NCBI GenBank assembly: GCA_037447655.1
Contig: JBBHKE010002012.1
Location: forward strand, 9,732-73,731
DNA: 64,000 nucleotides
Direction of reading: 5' to 3'
Origin: Zygnema cylindricum
Lineage: Eukaryota; Streptophyta; Zygnematophyceae; Zygnematales; Zygnemataceae
Below are positions 31,466-43,960 of this stretch, piece after piece (position 1 is the stretch's first letter; every line of letters starts with the position of its first letter). The position numbers and the translations under genes are program-made. The notes beneath the pieces were generated by a model, which made no database searches, was not told the DNA's origin, and saw only the letters and a program-made list of their open reading frames with translations.

Positions 31466-32305
31466 TTACTTCTTTTTCAATGGAATTTCTTCATCCTCCT
31501 CTTCGTCACTCTCGTCATCATTTTTGAACTCCTCCAAATTGCTCTCTTCCTCAAAATCCAAACTTTCTTCCTTATCCTTTGTGAACTCCATTGCTTTAGC
31601 CAAATCTTCGTGAAACTCCACATTCCTCGATTCGAAAACCGTTCGAGTAGCGGGATTGAAAATCTTGTATTGACTTGAATTTTGACTATACCCAACAAAG
31701 ATACCCGTCCATGATCTGGGACTAAATTTTCCAGCTCGATATCTTTTCTCGATGTAGATAGTGGCTCGACATCCCCAAATCCTCAAATGTCGAACAGATA
31801 GAATCCTGCCACTCCACAATTCTTCAAGCGTCTTATCTCTAGAAACCGAAGTTAGTCTTATGTTACAAATGTAATTTGCTGTAAAAACAACTTCTCCCCA
31901 AAACCTCACACTATGTTTAGTGCTATGAAACATAGCTCTAGCCATCTCTTGAAGTGTCCTATTTTTCCTCTCAGCAACTCCATTAGAGTTAGGTGAATAG
32001 GCAGCCGTAAATTGCTGCTTAATCCCTCTTTTCTGACAAAATCTATTAAAAGCGACAAATTCTCCTCCATTATCTGATCTAACTGATTTTAACTTTCTAT
32101 TTGTTTCTCTCTCACCCATTAAAACAAATTCTCGAAACTTATATAACGCTTCCGACTTATGTTTCAACAAATATACCCAACTTTTTCCACTATAATCATC
32201 CACAATAACAAAGATATACTTATGTCCTCCTAGACTTAATGGTTTGACGTCTCCACATAAGTCTACATGAACAAGCTCAAGGGGAGCACTAGCTCTATAC
32301 TTCAC
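31466..32305 (-). CDS. Copia integrase fragment
   Basis: 279 codons with the complete catalytic core: D15 (HVDLCG), D78 (RSDNGGEF) and E112 (AERKNR), followed by the FWGEVVFTANYICN segment and the acidic C-terminal tail. The zinc-binding GAG-pre-integrase part upstream is interrupted; a ~55-bp direct duplication lies there at about 32374-32475. Confidence 0.85.
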   Translation of the reverse strand: MKYRASAPLELVHVDLCGDVKPLSLGGHKYIFVIVDDYSGKSWVYLLKHKSEALYKFREFVLMGERETNRKLKSVRSDNGGEFVAFNRFCQKRGIKQQFTAAYSPNSNGVAERKNRTLQEMARAMFHSTKHSVRFWGEVVFTANYICNIRLTSVSRDKTLEELWSGRILSVRHLRIWGCRATIYIEKRYRAGKFSPRSWTGIFVGYSQNSSQYKIFNPATRTVFESRNVEFHEDLAKAMEFTKDKEESLDFEEESNLEEFKNDDESDEEEDEEIPLKKK

Positions 32306-32736
32306 GTCTTTGACAGGATGAGATTTTCTAATCTGATTTCCTTTGCTACAACCATTACAACCTTGAGCTTTCTATCCAGAAACACACTCTAATCCTCTTA
32401 CTGCTCCACTTTTCATCATATTCTTTATATACACTCTAATCCTCTTACTTCTCCACTTTTCATCATATTCTTTATATTAGACTCTGAAATATGACAAAGT
32501 CTACGATGCCATAAACTTAGATCTCCTCTTTCAGAACTTACACCATTGACTGGAATTACTAAACTCTGATCTTTCTGTGGTCTAATCCATTTTTACTTAC
32601 TTTGCAAACTATCAGTTACATAACCTTCTTCGAATTGATTTCCTTCTCTATCTTGGAAAACTATTTTTCCAATTTCAAACGAGATTACTCTACCACCATT
32701 CCTTTGTATCTAAGGAACACTGACAAGGTTTACAAC

Positions 32737-33279
32737 TCAATCAGAAAAATACAAAGTATTGTTCAAATTCATTTTTTTTACAACAACTTGACCATTCACA
32801 TTCTTGACAGGTAAATCTAATTTGACAATTCCCACTATATCTATCGGGACAACATGCCCACTAGCAACCGTAATAGTCTTAGGAATTGTAAGTTTTCTCA
32901 AATTCGTAAACAAACTAAGATCACTACAAACATGATGAGTTGTTCCTGAATCAACTATCCAATCTTTATAACTTTGAATCACACATGCAGAATTTGCAGA
33001 ATTGACAGCAACATTTCCATCTTCTTTCATTATCATATAAAAGTTTAGAGACTTACCGCCTTGATCGTCTTTAAAATCTGAATAGTGGGTTTGATGTCCT
33101 CCTCCACGTGATTGTCCAAATATTCCACGACCTCGTCCTCGATGTCCACCTCGATCTCTTCCTCTTTCCGAATAATAAGATGATCCACCTCCATTTCGTT
33201 GAAAACACAGAGCACTAACATGTCCCCATTTCCGACAAATATTGCATTGCTTTTCCCTATGTGGAGAGTTAGTAGCCAT
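32737..33279 (-). CDS. Copia zinc knuckle and protease fragment
   Basis: 180 codons. The CCHC knuckle is C12, C15, H20, C25. A Gly/Arg-rich stretch follows, then the protease start WIVDSGTTHHVCSD with the DSG active site. It is separated from the gag fragment upstream by a frame change. Confidence 0.85.
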   Translation of the reverse strand: MATNSPHREKQCNICRKWGHVSALCFQRNGGGSSYYSERGRDRGGHRGRGRGIFGQSRGGGHQTHYSDFKDDQGGKSLNFYMIMKEDGNVAVNSANSACVIQSYKDWIVDSGTTHHVCSDLSLFTNLRKLTIPKTITVASGHVVPIDIVGIVKLDLPVKNVNGQVVVKKMNLNNTLYFSD

Positions 33280-33341
33280 ATGTCTTTCCTTATTACACTT
33301 ATAACAAATAACATGACTAACATCACCTTGATCGCTATAAC

Positions 33342-33785
33342 CTATTCCAAATCCTGAATACTGAAATTGTTTCTACCCTCTCTTGATCTAAACATTCCTC
33401 TACCTCCACGACCACGTAGATAATATACCTCAGACGTGTCAGTGAGGTTTACATTACTATTTCCAAATACTCTACTATCTTTCTCTTTACTCTTCTTTGC
33501 ACTTTTTAGAAGGTTAATAGCAAAATCAAAAGTGGGTTTCTCTGTAGATCTACCTTCTACTGTAACATCAAACTTAGATGGTAATCCATTCAGAAATACA
33601 AATATTTTTTCATCTTCAGGCAGAAACTTTCCTGCGCTATTCAAGTGCTCTATCAAAACATTTAATCTTTTTAGAGCATCATCAATCGACTCATTATTGT
33701 TCATCCTAAACTGAATAAAGTCCTGAAATACATAATTAGATTTAGTGGCGAATCCTTTCTCACACAAATTTTGTGTTAGGTTCAT
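33342..33785 (-). pseudogene. Copia gag, C-terminal fragment (UBN2-type)
   Basis: Contains FIQFRMNNNESIDDALKRLN and FLNGLPSKFD, typical of copia gag. It begins exactly where another LTR (33786-34833) is inserted; the N-terminal half lies beyond that insertion at 34900-35379. Confidence 0.8.
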
Positions 33786-34833
33786 TGTTGAATCGCGAGA
33801 CGTGACGCTTTAATGAACCGCAATGTATTTCGCGTTCGCGTACGAAGCGCTCAACTTCGATTCGCGTCTATGTAATTATATGGAGATATTTCGTGCGATC
33901 ATTTCGCACGGGTGGATTTGTGACGATTTGAGTTGAACGTCACTTTTATATCGGGTTGGCGATCGAAGCGTTTGACTTCGATTCGCAAGTACACATTTGG
34001 AGTACGTTTGAAGTTTGGTACTTGCGGAGTACTGATGTTTGGCGCCGAAACGTACGACTTTGTTTCGCGTCAACATTTGATGAGTAAGCGAACGAAATGT
34101 ACGATTTCGTTTCGCGTCACTTTTGTTTCGCGTCACTTTTGTTTCGCGTGACTTTTGTTTGCGTGCGCAGGTGTTTGATTTTTCGTGCAGGTGTGTTCGT
34201 GATGCGACACGTGTAAATTCAACTTTTGGAGTTAGTCGTTTCGAAGGAAGAAGCGCGTGCGCCTTCCTTCGTGGAACTTTCATTGCAGTGTGCGACAGTT
34301 AGCTAGGGACAGACTTCGTCGCTACGCTAAGTCTTGCTTGTCTTACCTTGTTGTCTCTTAGTGTAGAGTTGCAAGTATATAGGCAGCAGAGTTCAGTTGC
34401 AGAGTTATCCTTGTATTAGCTTTGGATCAATTGAAGAGTAAAGATGTAGATCTTTTGTGATCGATTAAGAGAGAGAGGAAGATCCTTAGTGATCGATTAA
34501 GAGAGAGAGAGAGAGTATGATCCTTTGTGGTCAATTAAGAGGTATGATCCTTTGTGGTCAATTAAGAGGTGTTAAGGATCCTTCGTGATCCATTTGGAGA
34601 AAAGAGGTTGTGATCATTATTGAGTGATCCTTTAAGAGTGAAGAGAGAGAGAGAAGAAGAGAAGAGAAGAGCCGGTGTAAAGAGGCTTCGGCCAGAAACA
34701 CATATAAATCTTTTTGGCCGATTATACTCGTCTTTTATGAGCTTCCGCTGTGTAATGTTTTATGGTTATTTGAGCATTTATTTTGAGTGGGAATTTTATT
34801 TTAAGATCCAACATTTTGTAGATGGGTCCAACA
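33786..34833. repeat. LTR-like insertion in copia gag
   Basis: Starts TGTTGAATC and ends ATCCAACA at 34813, or GGTCCAACA at 34833, i.e. TG...CA with inverted TGTTG/CAACA. The rest of gag lies on both sides. Inside at 34440-34600 are several ~29-bp repeats (GATCCTTTGTGGTCAATTAA) and GAGA runs. No internal coding region is present, so it is best read as a solo LTR. Exact target duplications were not found. Confidence 0.55.
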
Positions 34834-34899
34834 AGCATGAGCGGTATCATGAGTTAACATATGCTCATGAATCGAACTACAACTACTCTAAAGTAAGGC

Positions 34900-35379
34900 A
34901 ATCATAGCTGCCATATCTTTAGCATCCCACTTTTTCCTTCCTTTTACATCTAATGGTCTTTTCTCTTCTCCTGTAAGTATTTTCCACAATTTCTTTGGAG
35001 TAAAGATTCAAGTTCCTTGAATATATCTCTTCCATACAGGATAATTATTTCCATTTAACATAATAGTCTTAGAAGACACCTTATAATCTGACTCTTCATC
35101 CGAACTTGACTCATCATCATCATCATCAAGAAAAGATACTTGCAATTTGCCCTTTTTGACTTTTTTCTTAGAACTCTCATCATCTGAATTGCCACCAAAG
35201 GTTGGAGTTTTACCAAAAATTAGCCCTTCTCTTTTTGCCTTGAGAAATTCGTAAATTTCCTCCATAGTCGCTGGATCAAATTGAATTGTGAGACTCTCCT
35301 TCGCCATTGATAGCTTTTCCGATTCTCCAACTCCAAAACTGACTTCAGTGTCTGCTTTCTTTGCCGAGTATTCCTCCAC
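34900..35379 (-). pseudogene. Copia gag, N-terminal fragment
   Basis: 123 codons open, starting MEEYSAKKAD, with an acidic/serine patch and the motif IMLNGNNYPVWKRYI typical of copia gag N-termini. After a stop the frame reads on as KWDAKDMAAMIALL until the LTR insertion. Confidence 0.8.
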
Positions 35380-35442
35380 TTTAACTTATAAACTCTCAAT
35401 TCTTAATCAATTTGTAACTCAAATCTAAGTGGAATAAACACT

Positions 35443-35454
35443 GCTCCGATACCA
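35443..35454 (-). promoter_or_regulatory. Copia primer-binding site
   Basis: The minus strand reads TGGTATCGGAGC two bases after the LTR end. It differs by one base from the initiator-methionine tRNA complement TGGTATCAGAGC used by many plant copia elements. Confidence 0.75.
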
Positions 35455-35456
35455 AA

Positions 35457-36122
35457 TGATAGGATTAAGAGTCAAATCGGAATGCGCTCACAATCACTCA
35501 AATATCTCAATGCGGAAGCGAAATTAAAATCAAAACAGACATTATAACACATTGAAAGCTCATAATCGAAGATAGAGGCAAATAGAATACTCAATAAAAT
35601 AAACTCATATTAACTCAATCCTCAAACATTACACTTTACTTAATTTTTTTTCTAATTTTCTTTTTAATTATTGATTCTAACACACTCACACGATGGCTTT
35701 TTAACTTAGCCACGGAAATAATCTAGAACACTATTTCTAGAAGTGTCTAAATGTACTTAGACGCAAATATGGTACAACGCAAAGTGAAACTACAAGAAAC
35801 GAAACTGACAAAGTCTTGTATGACAAACTTAACTGACGCGAAACGAAACTACTAGACGTACGTCGCGCGAAACGAAACTTCTCGAAGTACTAATCCAGAA
35901 CTCAAACAAAACAAAATAAATCAAATCAAATCTAATAAAATCGTGTACACGTGAAACGTAAACGCACGAAATACAAATTCAAACAAAACAAAACTGAATT
36001 TGAAAAGTGACGCACGACGTCCTAAATCAAACTAAATGAAATTGACACGCGACTTAATCTATACCACACTAACTACGATCCAACATTACGTAAACGTAGA
36101 TTCAATTATTTAAATCTTAACA
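35457..36122 (-). repeat. Copia 5' LTR
   Basis: In plus-strand reading it starts TGATAGGATTAAG and ends CTTAACA. It aligns with 29875-30541. Differences between the two are spread along the length, so the insertion is clearly older than the gypsy element. Confidence 0.8.
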
Positions 36123-36245
36123 ATTCACGGATTGGCGGGGTACTAATGAAACAACATCAACCCGAACCAAAACAATAACAGAGCGATTTTGGCAAACGCC
36201 CATTCATCCAATATCCTAACAATCCCCCTCATATTGGGAGAATTG
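36123..36245 (-). repeat. Fragment of another copia LTR with polypurine tract
   Basis: CCAATATCCTAACA followed by ATCCCCCTCATATTGGG reads on the minus strand as a GAGGGGGAT tract plus an LTR start TGTTAGGATATTGG. The main copia element abuts it, suggesting nested insertion into an older LTR. Confidence 0.45.
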
Positions 36246-36294
36246 TTAAACCGCAACAAATACCAGAATATCCGAAATGCAGATGTGCGTTGGA

Positions 36295-36753
36295 CAGAGG
36301 TCGCAAAAGTTAAAATTTTTGATAACCGAAACCGACGGTTTTTTTTTCAAAATCTGAGTATTTGACGCCGACCTGGTTATGTCATGCTCCAAAATTGTTA
36401 ACCGTTACCCAAAACGGGTTTACAAAAAAAAAAATAACTGAAATTTGATTTCTCACGACACCTGTACCAGCTCGTACCCAAATAAGTAAAAATGAGTGGT
36501 TCATCTCCTTTATACCTTCCACGATACCAAGAGTACAAAATACAATAATGTTGAATAGTATTGACAGCCAAAAGTCTTCAATTTTTTCCATTATTCGGTT
36601 AACCGACGGTAACTGATTTTTTTTCTTTTCTTCGTGAATCACCTACCCGAATCCGCCCGACCCCCCAAATTTGGCAACCGATTCCGCTCCGGATATGACG
36701 CGGGCGGTCGGTTAACGGTTGGTTACGGTTTTGGTTATCATTTTTCAACCTCA
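36295..36753. mobile_element. hAT-type MITE, copy 1
   Basis: Left end CAGAGGTCGCAAAAG, right end CAACCTCAG, with approximate 8-bp flanks GCGTTGGA/GCGCTAGA. The body carries inverted AACCGAAACCGACGG / CGGTCGGTTAACGG blocks and is similar to 53255-53718 in opposite orientation. Non-coding. Confidence 0.65.
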
Positions 36754-38027
36754 GGCGCTAGACCAATGGTGCTGGACCAATGACATAGTAGGCACTCTAT
36801 AACACGACTCCAAAACAAAACAACATAAAACTGCAAGAAACAATAAGATTGTTGTTCCATAACGCGACGGTCTTAGTAAACGTCAAAAATTCGTTTATTG
36901 AAGCGAACCTTCCATTGTGTCGGCTCAGTAATCGACATTTTCTTTGCGTGGCACACTATGATTGCTCCACGTAAAAAATGAATACAATTCATGTAATCTT
37001 CAAAGAATCTATGACAGCAAATTGTGACCAAAGATTTGTAAGAGCGAAGGTAAAAAGTGACTCGTACGACGCACTGAATAAAATTTGTACGGGTGGACGA
37101 AACTTAAGATTTTTTTAAGCGTACGAAAATGTCATAATGGTGAATGGATATCATTAGACGTGTAAAATAAAATCCTCCCTTAAAGATTTTCTTGCGGCTT
37201 CGGTGGCCTCACATCCTCTCTAGTGGAAGGCGCATGTCATATGGAACTTGTACCCACTTCGTGGCGCGGTCGCCCTGGATATCTGTTCACTTTTCCACGA
37301 GGCACGATGGTATTCGTTCAGGTGCTCGGAATTGACCTACTCTTTTTCACTTGTTGCAAACTAAAAGTGTCAAACGTTAGCGTATTCGATTATGCATCTC
37401 ACGGTCCATGTTTACGCCCATAAACGTGGAGAATCAAATCCCTCATTCAGTAGGCTTGTTTTTTTGACATTTTATTCTTTCTTGTACGGCACTGTACGAA
37501 ACAGTACAACTTTCAGTAAACAACGACATTTTTTCTCTAATGGAACCTTACCCTAAATCAACGAAAGCAACATTGGAAACCACTTAAAACACCTCGTTCA
37601 AAATTCTATCAGCGTCAACCAAACGGTCGTTTCAATAAAACTCTGTCAATCCCCTTCGATATGGGAGAAACGACAAACAAGCGTAATCAACTCCATTAGA
37701 GATTGCCCCATCTTAATCATGGTACGGACATTGTACCAAACACTGAACTGCTTAACAGGTTCACAGAATAACCACCCGTCAATTGTACTGCGAACATTAA
37801 TGATACATTTTTGCCGTACTCCACATTCTTCTAAAATTTTGACAACTGACACTTCAATTTCGTGCCGCCACATAAAACTTTTCATACAAATAACTTCATC
37901 GATTTTTATCAGCGTGTGCGCATACGAAATTGCAAACACATATGGAAAAAACTTCTTTCATTCTTCTTTCGCCTCTCTTCGCTGTTCACTTCATGTTATA
38001 TATACATATACATATAATGTATATGTT

Positions 38028-38058
<31 letters not shown>

Positions 38059-38518
38059 ATATATGTTTTTATCAAACATAAATAATGATGTATCTAACGT
38101 CCATTCCTTCAGTCTCCTTTAGGATATGACTGCGGTTCACCAGTCGCAATCTTATGCACATTTGTTTTTTTAAGCAAAAAAATCACTCTCCTCTACTCCA
38201 AAGGAAAAGTGACATCCTAAATTTTCCTCTCCAATATGCTTAACATATTCATCTGTAAAAAAGTCACATTTCGGTCGTTTCCAAAACAATTTGTTATGTG
38301 CTGGAAGGAGGTCACAATATACCTTCGCCAATTACAACGCCATCTTTTGATAAAAGCTAGACAGAACCATCACAAAGTAAAATGACGCTACAGCTGGTTA
38401 TTTGAGGTTGCGGTACTAGTACAAAACAAATTTACTAAACCGGTTGGCAAACATAAGATGTTCGTAAACGTTGTTTCAATGAAAAGTTTTGAACCGTCGA
38501 ATTTCTTGACTGATAGAT
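36754..38518. other. Non-coding stretch with AT microsatellite
   Basis: (AT)n lies at 37998-38065. At about 37642-37660 the minus strand reads GAAGGGGATTGACAG, a possible polypurine tract of the copia relic to the right. No convincing gene is seen; the 97-codon minus ORF 37646-37939 matches nothing. Confidence 0.4.
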
Positions 38519-39897
38519 CTAACCGTACAGTGTTTTATTATATTCCATGTTGACAATTTGGTCGTTTGCATACGTTGTGCGTTCAAGAACCGCCAATTCA
38601 ATCAAGCTGTCAAATAAGGTGACGTCGGTAAATACATGGTATGACGCACCCCAATCAATGATCCAATCTCGTTCAATTAGACGATCGTCACAAGGTGACG
38701 CACTCAAATTTGGAATTTGAAATGTTTCACTGAGAGGAGCAGACAGGTTCATAGCCTAGTCTTATTGGAGCATTTGTATATTTTTGCCCATTCCAATGAT
38801 TTTTCGAGAACTCATCGAAAACAATTCTTGTTCACACCAAAATTTTGGCACGTCACGGTCAGAGTTTTTGTCTGCCAGGGTGGCAGTTATTTTTGCTTAA
38901 ACACAAAGGGGTCAGGATTATCCTAGAGGCTTCTTGGAAGCTGTCCACTCTGAGGACTTATGGAGGTCTCAGAGTTTCACTAGTACTTACTAATACGCGC
39001 GAAAACAATGAAATAGCCGTTCGGATGTTGTTTTTGCTTCGTCAGCTTTTGGGGTTACCGTTGGCCTGTTTCTAAGAAAGACGCAACCTTAACCCGACTT
39101 CAATATCCGACAATATTTTGAGGAAAAGTCGGTGCTCGAAAAGCCGTACATTATTCGAATGCCCGTGTGTTGCGGTAGTGAATTTTTTTCCGGTGGGAAT
39201 AGGCTATCAGACAAAAGAAACGTGTCCTTTTCCGTCGCTTTCAGAGTTGCCGGAATCAAAGAACTGCCTATGGCCGTTAACGCGACCACCTCCTCGTCCG
39301 CCATTTCGGTCGCTGCCGCGTCCAACATAATTACCATCAAGACCACCATTGCCGTCGTTCTCATAAAAGCAATGTCTAAACTTAAATTGCATCTAGTCTC
39401 CAAAAATATGTTGGCCTATATTTTGGCCACCCTTTTCAAACTCGTTCTCAAGGAATCTCTAACACTTATAGGCTGTCCCGTGAGTGAGGAAATGGTCATG
39501 AATGGATGGAGTACAAGATTGCATGTGTTCGAAGATTGCATGTGTTCGGCGATTGCCGCCAAGTTCTTTCGTTTCCATGTTCCTCGAGCATGCCGCTTAG
39601 AATCCATGATTTTCTCCTCTCCGATTACCACGTTCTAAAGGTGACGCATTACCAATTCGGTCTTGATATACTTTTCCCACGATGCATAATTTGTGTCGTT
39701 GAAAATGATTGCTTTCTCAATCATATAATATTTGTTTTCCTGTCCGCCTCCCTCTTCCAAGTTTGAGTTTTTGGCGACAAAAGTTTTCCCTTTTCCATAC
39801 ACATCGTAACTGTCACCACCATTTGAATTTGGATCCGCATTACCACGGCTCAAATTCGGGATCCTTCAATCAAAACCAAAAAATCATTGTTCCATGA
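38519..39897 (-). pseudogene. Second copia gag-protease relic
   Basis: Three minus-strand pieces in order: a gag N-terminus with FNDTNYASWEKYIKTELVMRHL-like sequence (39635-39853), a Gly/Arg/Asn-rich nucleocapsid region (39089-39631, several frames), and a protease start WIIDWGASYHV (38519-38752) in which the active-site Ser of DSG is replaced by Trp. Frameshifts and stops show it is dead. No integrase or RT follows. Confidence 0.75.
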
Positions 39898-40154
39898 AGC
39901 TGAGGAGTTTATCGAAAAGTGAGCTTAATTGCCCTTCCGTAACACCGGCTCCTCCACCTTTTTTTGTATCAACGGATCAGGAGGATGAGGATTCACAAAT
40001 CGAAACAAGCTTCAACCGTTTCTGTAGGAGGATTAGATTGATCAGACCATGTTTTCAAAGGAGGAAAGGATGAGGATGGCGTAAAGGGGGAAGCCTTGTT
40101 CTTGATTTTTCGCACACACACTCCCTACTAGAAAGCTTGGAGCACTAACCTTGA

Positions 40155-40166
40155 TCCGATACCAAT
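40155..40166 (-). promoter_or_regulatory. Primer-binding site of the second copia relic
   Basis: The minus strand reads TGGTATCGGATCAAG after TCCTTACAAT, so the 5' LTR would lie to the right from 40167 (plus TGTAAGGATCC). The outer LTR end was not found. Confidence 0.55.
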
Positions 40167-41211
40167 TGTAAGGATCCTAAGCCAACAATAACAAACGATT
40201 CACTATATCTGAAGCAAGATAAAATGACAAAAAAAATGACAAAAAAGTCCGAAAAAAATCATATATTTCACAAGAGGCTTTTTGCCCTCCAAATTACAAA
40301 TTTTGATCACTCTACATATCTTCTGATGATACTTGTAATGCTTTACTCACTCCCACTTACCCACTAAATACCCTCTACAGAAACAAAAAACAAATACTAC
40401 TAGAATCAATACCAACGAAGCTTACTCTACCAAAGTTGACCAAGTACATGCAAAGGTGCGCCGGCCATAGCCTAGTGCTCTTAGCTAACTCAAGCTAACC
40501 TTACTTTTCAAAAATTACTCTCCGTGATAAATCACTCTCTGCAATCAAAACACGATGTGGCAACACGATGTTGCAGGATCGTTGTTAGATCGACCTCACA
40601 TAAGAACTTTTGCTTCACCAACTTGTTATAAATACGCGGGCGTAAAATTGCGTCACGCTTTCGCGAACAAACATCTTCTCAAAATCGTCAAATGTCCGAT
40701 TCATGCGATATCAAAATAACCGAGTCAGTAAACCACGTGTTCTTAATTGACTGGCGCCTCGCAAACTACGATCCGATATTGACTATCTTTCATATTTTTA
40801 GCACCGACAAACTTAACTTTAAATCTTCACTTGTGTACCATGTACCTGCGTACAAAGTAATCATACGACAAAAGTTTTATTCTTTTTTGTATACGCCAGT
40901 CTTTACGCCATCTCATTTTTTAGGGTTTCTGTTTTCGAACATAACGAAGGTCCTTTGAGAGAAATAGTGTGACGAACAAAAGTTACCGAAAATAGCGTGA
41001 CAAAGGAATGTTACGAAATTACATTTTTATTTTCGGTTATATTTTGGAAAGCGCGTGTCATGTACAAATTTCGTCAATTTTCATTAGTTTTACATCATGA
41101 CACGTAGCTTCAACGTCCAGCGTGTCACGATTTTTTTTTTTTTTGTATCTGCCAACCCACCTGCCAACCCACCTTCTCGAGGTGGTTGTCCTCCTCGAGG
41201 TGGGTTGACAA
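40167..41211. other. Probable decayed LTR and spacer with a hairpin
   Basis: It begins at the inferred LTR edge of the copia relic. No second LTR was found for comparison. An inverted repeat of AACCCACCT...CTCGAGG with CCTCGAGGTGGGTT lies at 41156-41206. No coding sequence is seen. Confidence 0.4.
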
Positions 41212-41214
41212 TTA

Positions 41215-42035
41215 GGGTGCGTCTCCGTGCGCCAAAGTCTGGGTTTTTTTCTATCGTTTTCTTGTAGAACTTAGAGCCGTACCGCATAAGTTTCAAGCGC
41301 ACAAAAAAAAAGAAAAAAAGAGAAGTACATTTTGCGTCATGATCGAATTTAAGGTATACTACATGTTGTTGTCTTGTGTTCTTCGACCCACGGCCACGCC
41401 AAAAAACGTCATCTTCAAACTTATCTTTAAAATACAGGGCCGATGTGTTTTAAAGCAAAGTATTTTCGAAAAACAAATAGGAACACGTATTTGCACATGT
41501 TATATTTTCTACAAAAATTTCAAACGATTTCAAGCGAAGGTGAAAGGTACACTATTCGTTATGTTTTGTCCGTTTGTGTCCATCAAAGTACACAATTTGT
41601 TTTGTTTTGTCGCGTTTCATTCAGGACGGACTTTTCCATTATTTGGTCTGAAAATTCCTATGCCATTTGACAAAATCGTGAGAAATCTCGGAGGGCGCCC
41701 CATCAAGTCCCACACGCCGCCTCTCTCACGCAGCCTCACATTCTCTCCTTCAAACTGCACTATTCCTCATCCTGTCACGAGGCCGCTTTACTCTGACTGG
41801 TGAATCATATATTACAATTACAATTTGGTGCGTCATCACAGATTCTACACTGTCGACAGCCGTCATGGGCATTGTCGACGTATGCAATTGTCACGCCCTT
41901 AAGTGACAACTTGGTTTGGTATACATAGGGACACCCAAAATCCGGGTCCCTCGGATCTGCGCTAAAAAGCAAATTAAATTCTCTAAGTTTGAAGTACATA
42001 GAGACGCACCCTTTGAAGTACATAGAGACGCACCC
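41215..42035. mobile_element. Complete GGGTGCGTCTC-type TIR DNA element
   Basis: Ends GGGTGCGTCTC and GAGACGCACCC are inverted; flanks are TTA on the left and TAA on the right. The 3' end is duplicated over ~21 bp (42000-42035). Internal blocks match 58091-58867 and, inverted, 18384-19070. Non-autonomous; no transposase. Confidence 0.7.
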
Positions 42036-43960
42036 TAACAGAGAAAAATGAAGCGAACGCCTCTCAGATGAACATCCGACGGTCAGTATTAAGTCCCAGA
42101 CCTTCGGAGAATATTGGCAAGATTCTTTATAATGTTATTTTTTATGTAAAAACAAAATAAGCGGTATGGTTTGATAGGGATAGTCGCTGATTTTTGTAAA
42201 CTACCCCACTTTTCGACTGATGGAACGTTACCCGTAGTAATTGACACGTTTTTTTGTCCTTTTGTATGAAACTGAGTGCATTCATGGTACAATCTGATAC
42301 ATTTTTTACACCACATTATATATATATTTTCTTGTCAAATTAGTGGCTTTGAACCAAATTAAATCGATCATTACTGTGTCGTGCAGTCATGACTCTGTGC
42401 GCGCACATAGCTGGTCCTACGGGCAACATATTCCCGCAGGGGACCCGTCCGTCCGCCGATAACAGTTACGACCGTTGGAGGCTCGCCGCGAGTCCTGTTG
42501 AGAGTATGCGCGCCAAGAATCTCCTCTGACGGCAGTGACAGTTGACCCTTTCGTCCGATTTGTCCAATTTGTACGGATTTGACTTGTATAATAAAGCTGC
42601 GAAACTTCGCTGAGTATTCGCTGTCCCAAAATGAACAGCAATGTTACGTCAATGAACGAAAAGTGTAGCCGTCAAAAATCCTTAAAACATCATGAAAGAT
42701 ACGGAGAATATACGGAAATATACAGAATTATATTAAAAGTGTACCCTAAAAACCTTGGATGTACGGACATATTTAAGGCGGTTGTATTGAAATATACAGG
42801 AAACTAACAGAATGTACCCAAAAGCCTTAAAATCCCCCCTTAAATAAGCCTAAAAAGTACGTAAGTGTACGAACACTCTACATAAATGTACAAGACATGT
42901 ACGGATACATAGTACGGTACGCTTAATATTAACATTTCAAAATCGTTCGATGCGCACTGTACGATTATTCGTTCGTTAACTCACATAAAATGCGCACGGG
43001 ACATCTATGATTTCCGTACAGATAAATGTAGAACAGGCGTTGGATTCGCCTCCGATTGGACGCGGCAACGATGTCGAAGGTCAGACACGACAAAACGTCG
43101 ATGATTGGAAACATATGGACCCATGGCCCACGGAAATGTCGATTCTGCCGTACGAGAATGCAGTACCATAATGCTGTCCAAGAAAGCCGTACAATCATGC
43201 TGTACAAGAATGCAGTGCAGAAAGCCGTACTGTAAAGTCGGCGTTTGCTTTGTCAGAGGTTGATGGACGGTGGATGGCTGACATTGTTTCAACGATTTGT
43301 TCCGTACGTTCCAATAATCTCCAAGATGACGGGAATGTCAACACTTTTTTGTTTATTCTATCATACGTGCAAGGATTCGCGCATTCAAGAGATTGATGGC
43401 CTTTGGCGTGTTTTGTACTTGTTTCCAAGAAACGTGGTGAAAAATTATCGGGCAGTTTTTTCGGGTATCGATTTTGACTTTCCTACATCCCACTCTCCCA
43501 CTCTCTCTCCCTCAACCATAGAGGTACCAAGTGTTTTAAACGCACGCACGAAACGTTGAAAAAATAATGATATATGCTCACGGAACAAATGCAACAAAAA
43601 ACTAAATACGTTGACCCACTTTATAAACGCTAAACGTTTATACACGCTTGAAATAACCTAGAAAAACCACATTGCTAAAGTATTTTCTGTTTCGTGAAAG
43701 ATCATAGTTTCCAAGTTCGTTATTTTTTTAATTTAGAGGAAATTAATCATATTTTGAACTTGATTTTTAGTTTTATTTTATTCACATTTAATAGATTTAC
43801 AAATAACGTGGAATATTATCAGCTGTTTATATAATTAATGTTTTTATTATTATATTTTGCCACGGTCAATAAGGGTTTCCCATTTGTGTGTGTATGTGTG
43901 TTTTTTTCTTAATAAGAATTCTGGGAACATATTTCAAAAAAAAAAAAGTGATTTGTTGGC
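42036..43960. other. Intergenic stretch without recognised genes
   Basis: A GC-richer patch lies at 42370-42560, and 42690-42930 repeats TACGGA/TACAGA/TGTACG words. ORFs of 70-105 codons match nothing and overlap on both strands. Confidence 0.4.

Larger units (their letters stand above)
29618..36122 (-). mobile_element. Degraded Ty1/copia element with partial tandem second copy
   Basis: Minus-strand order: 5' LTR (35457-36122), PBS, gag, zinc knuckle-protease, integrase, linker, RNase H, polypurine tract, 3' LTR (29875-30541), then a second PBS and the start of gag again up to 29618. Most ORFs contain stops, and the RT core is missing. A further LTR is inserted in gag at 33786-34833. The integrase-before-RNase H order marks it as copia. 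Confidence 0.85.

Noticed and set aside
33876-34283. 135-codon minus ORF as a gene
   Set aside because: It lies inside the LTR inserted in copia gag and has no recognisable domain.
42370-42560. GC-richer patch as an RNA gene
   Set aside because: No cloverleaf or rRNA signature could be made out.
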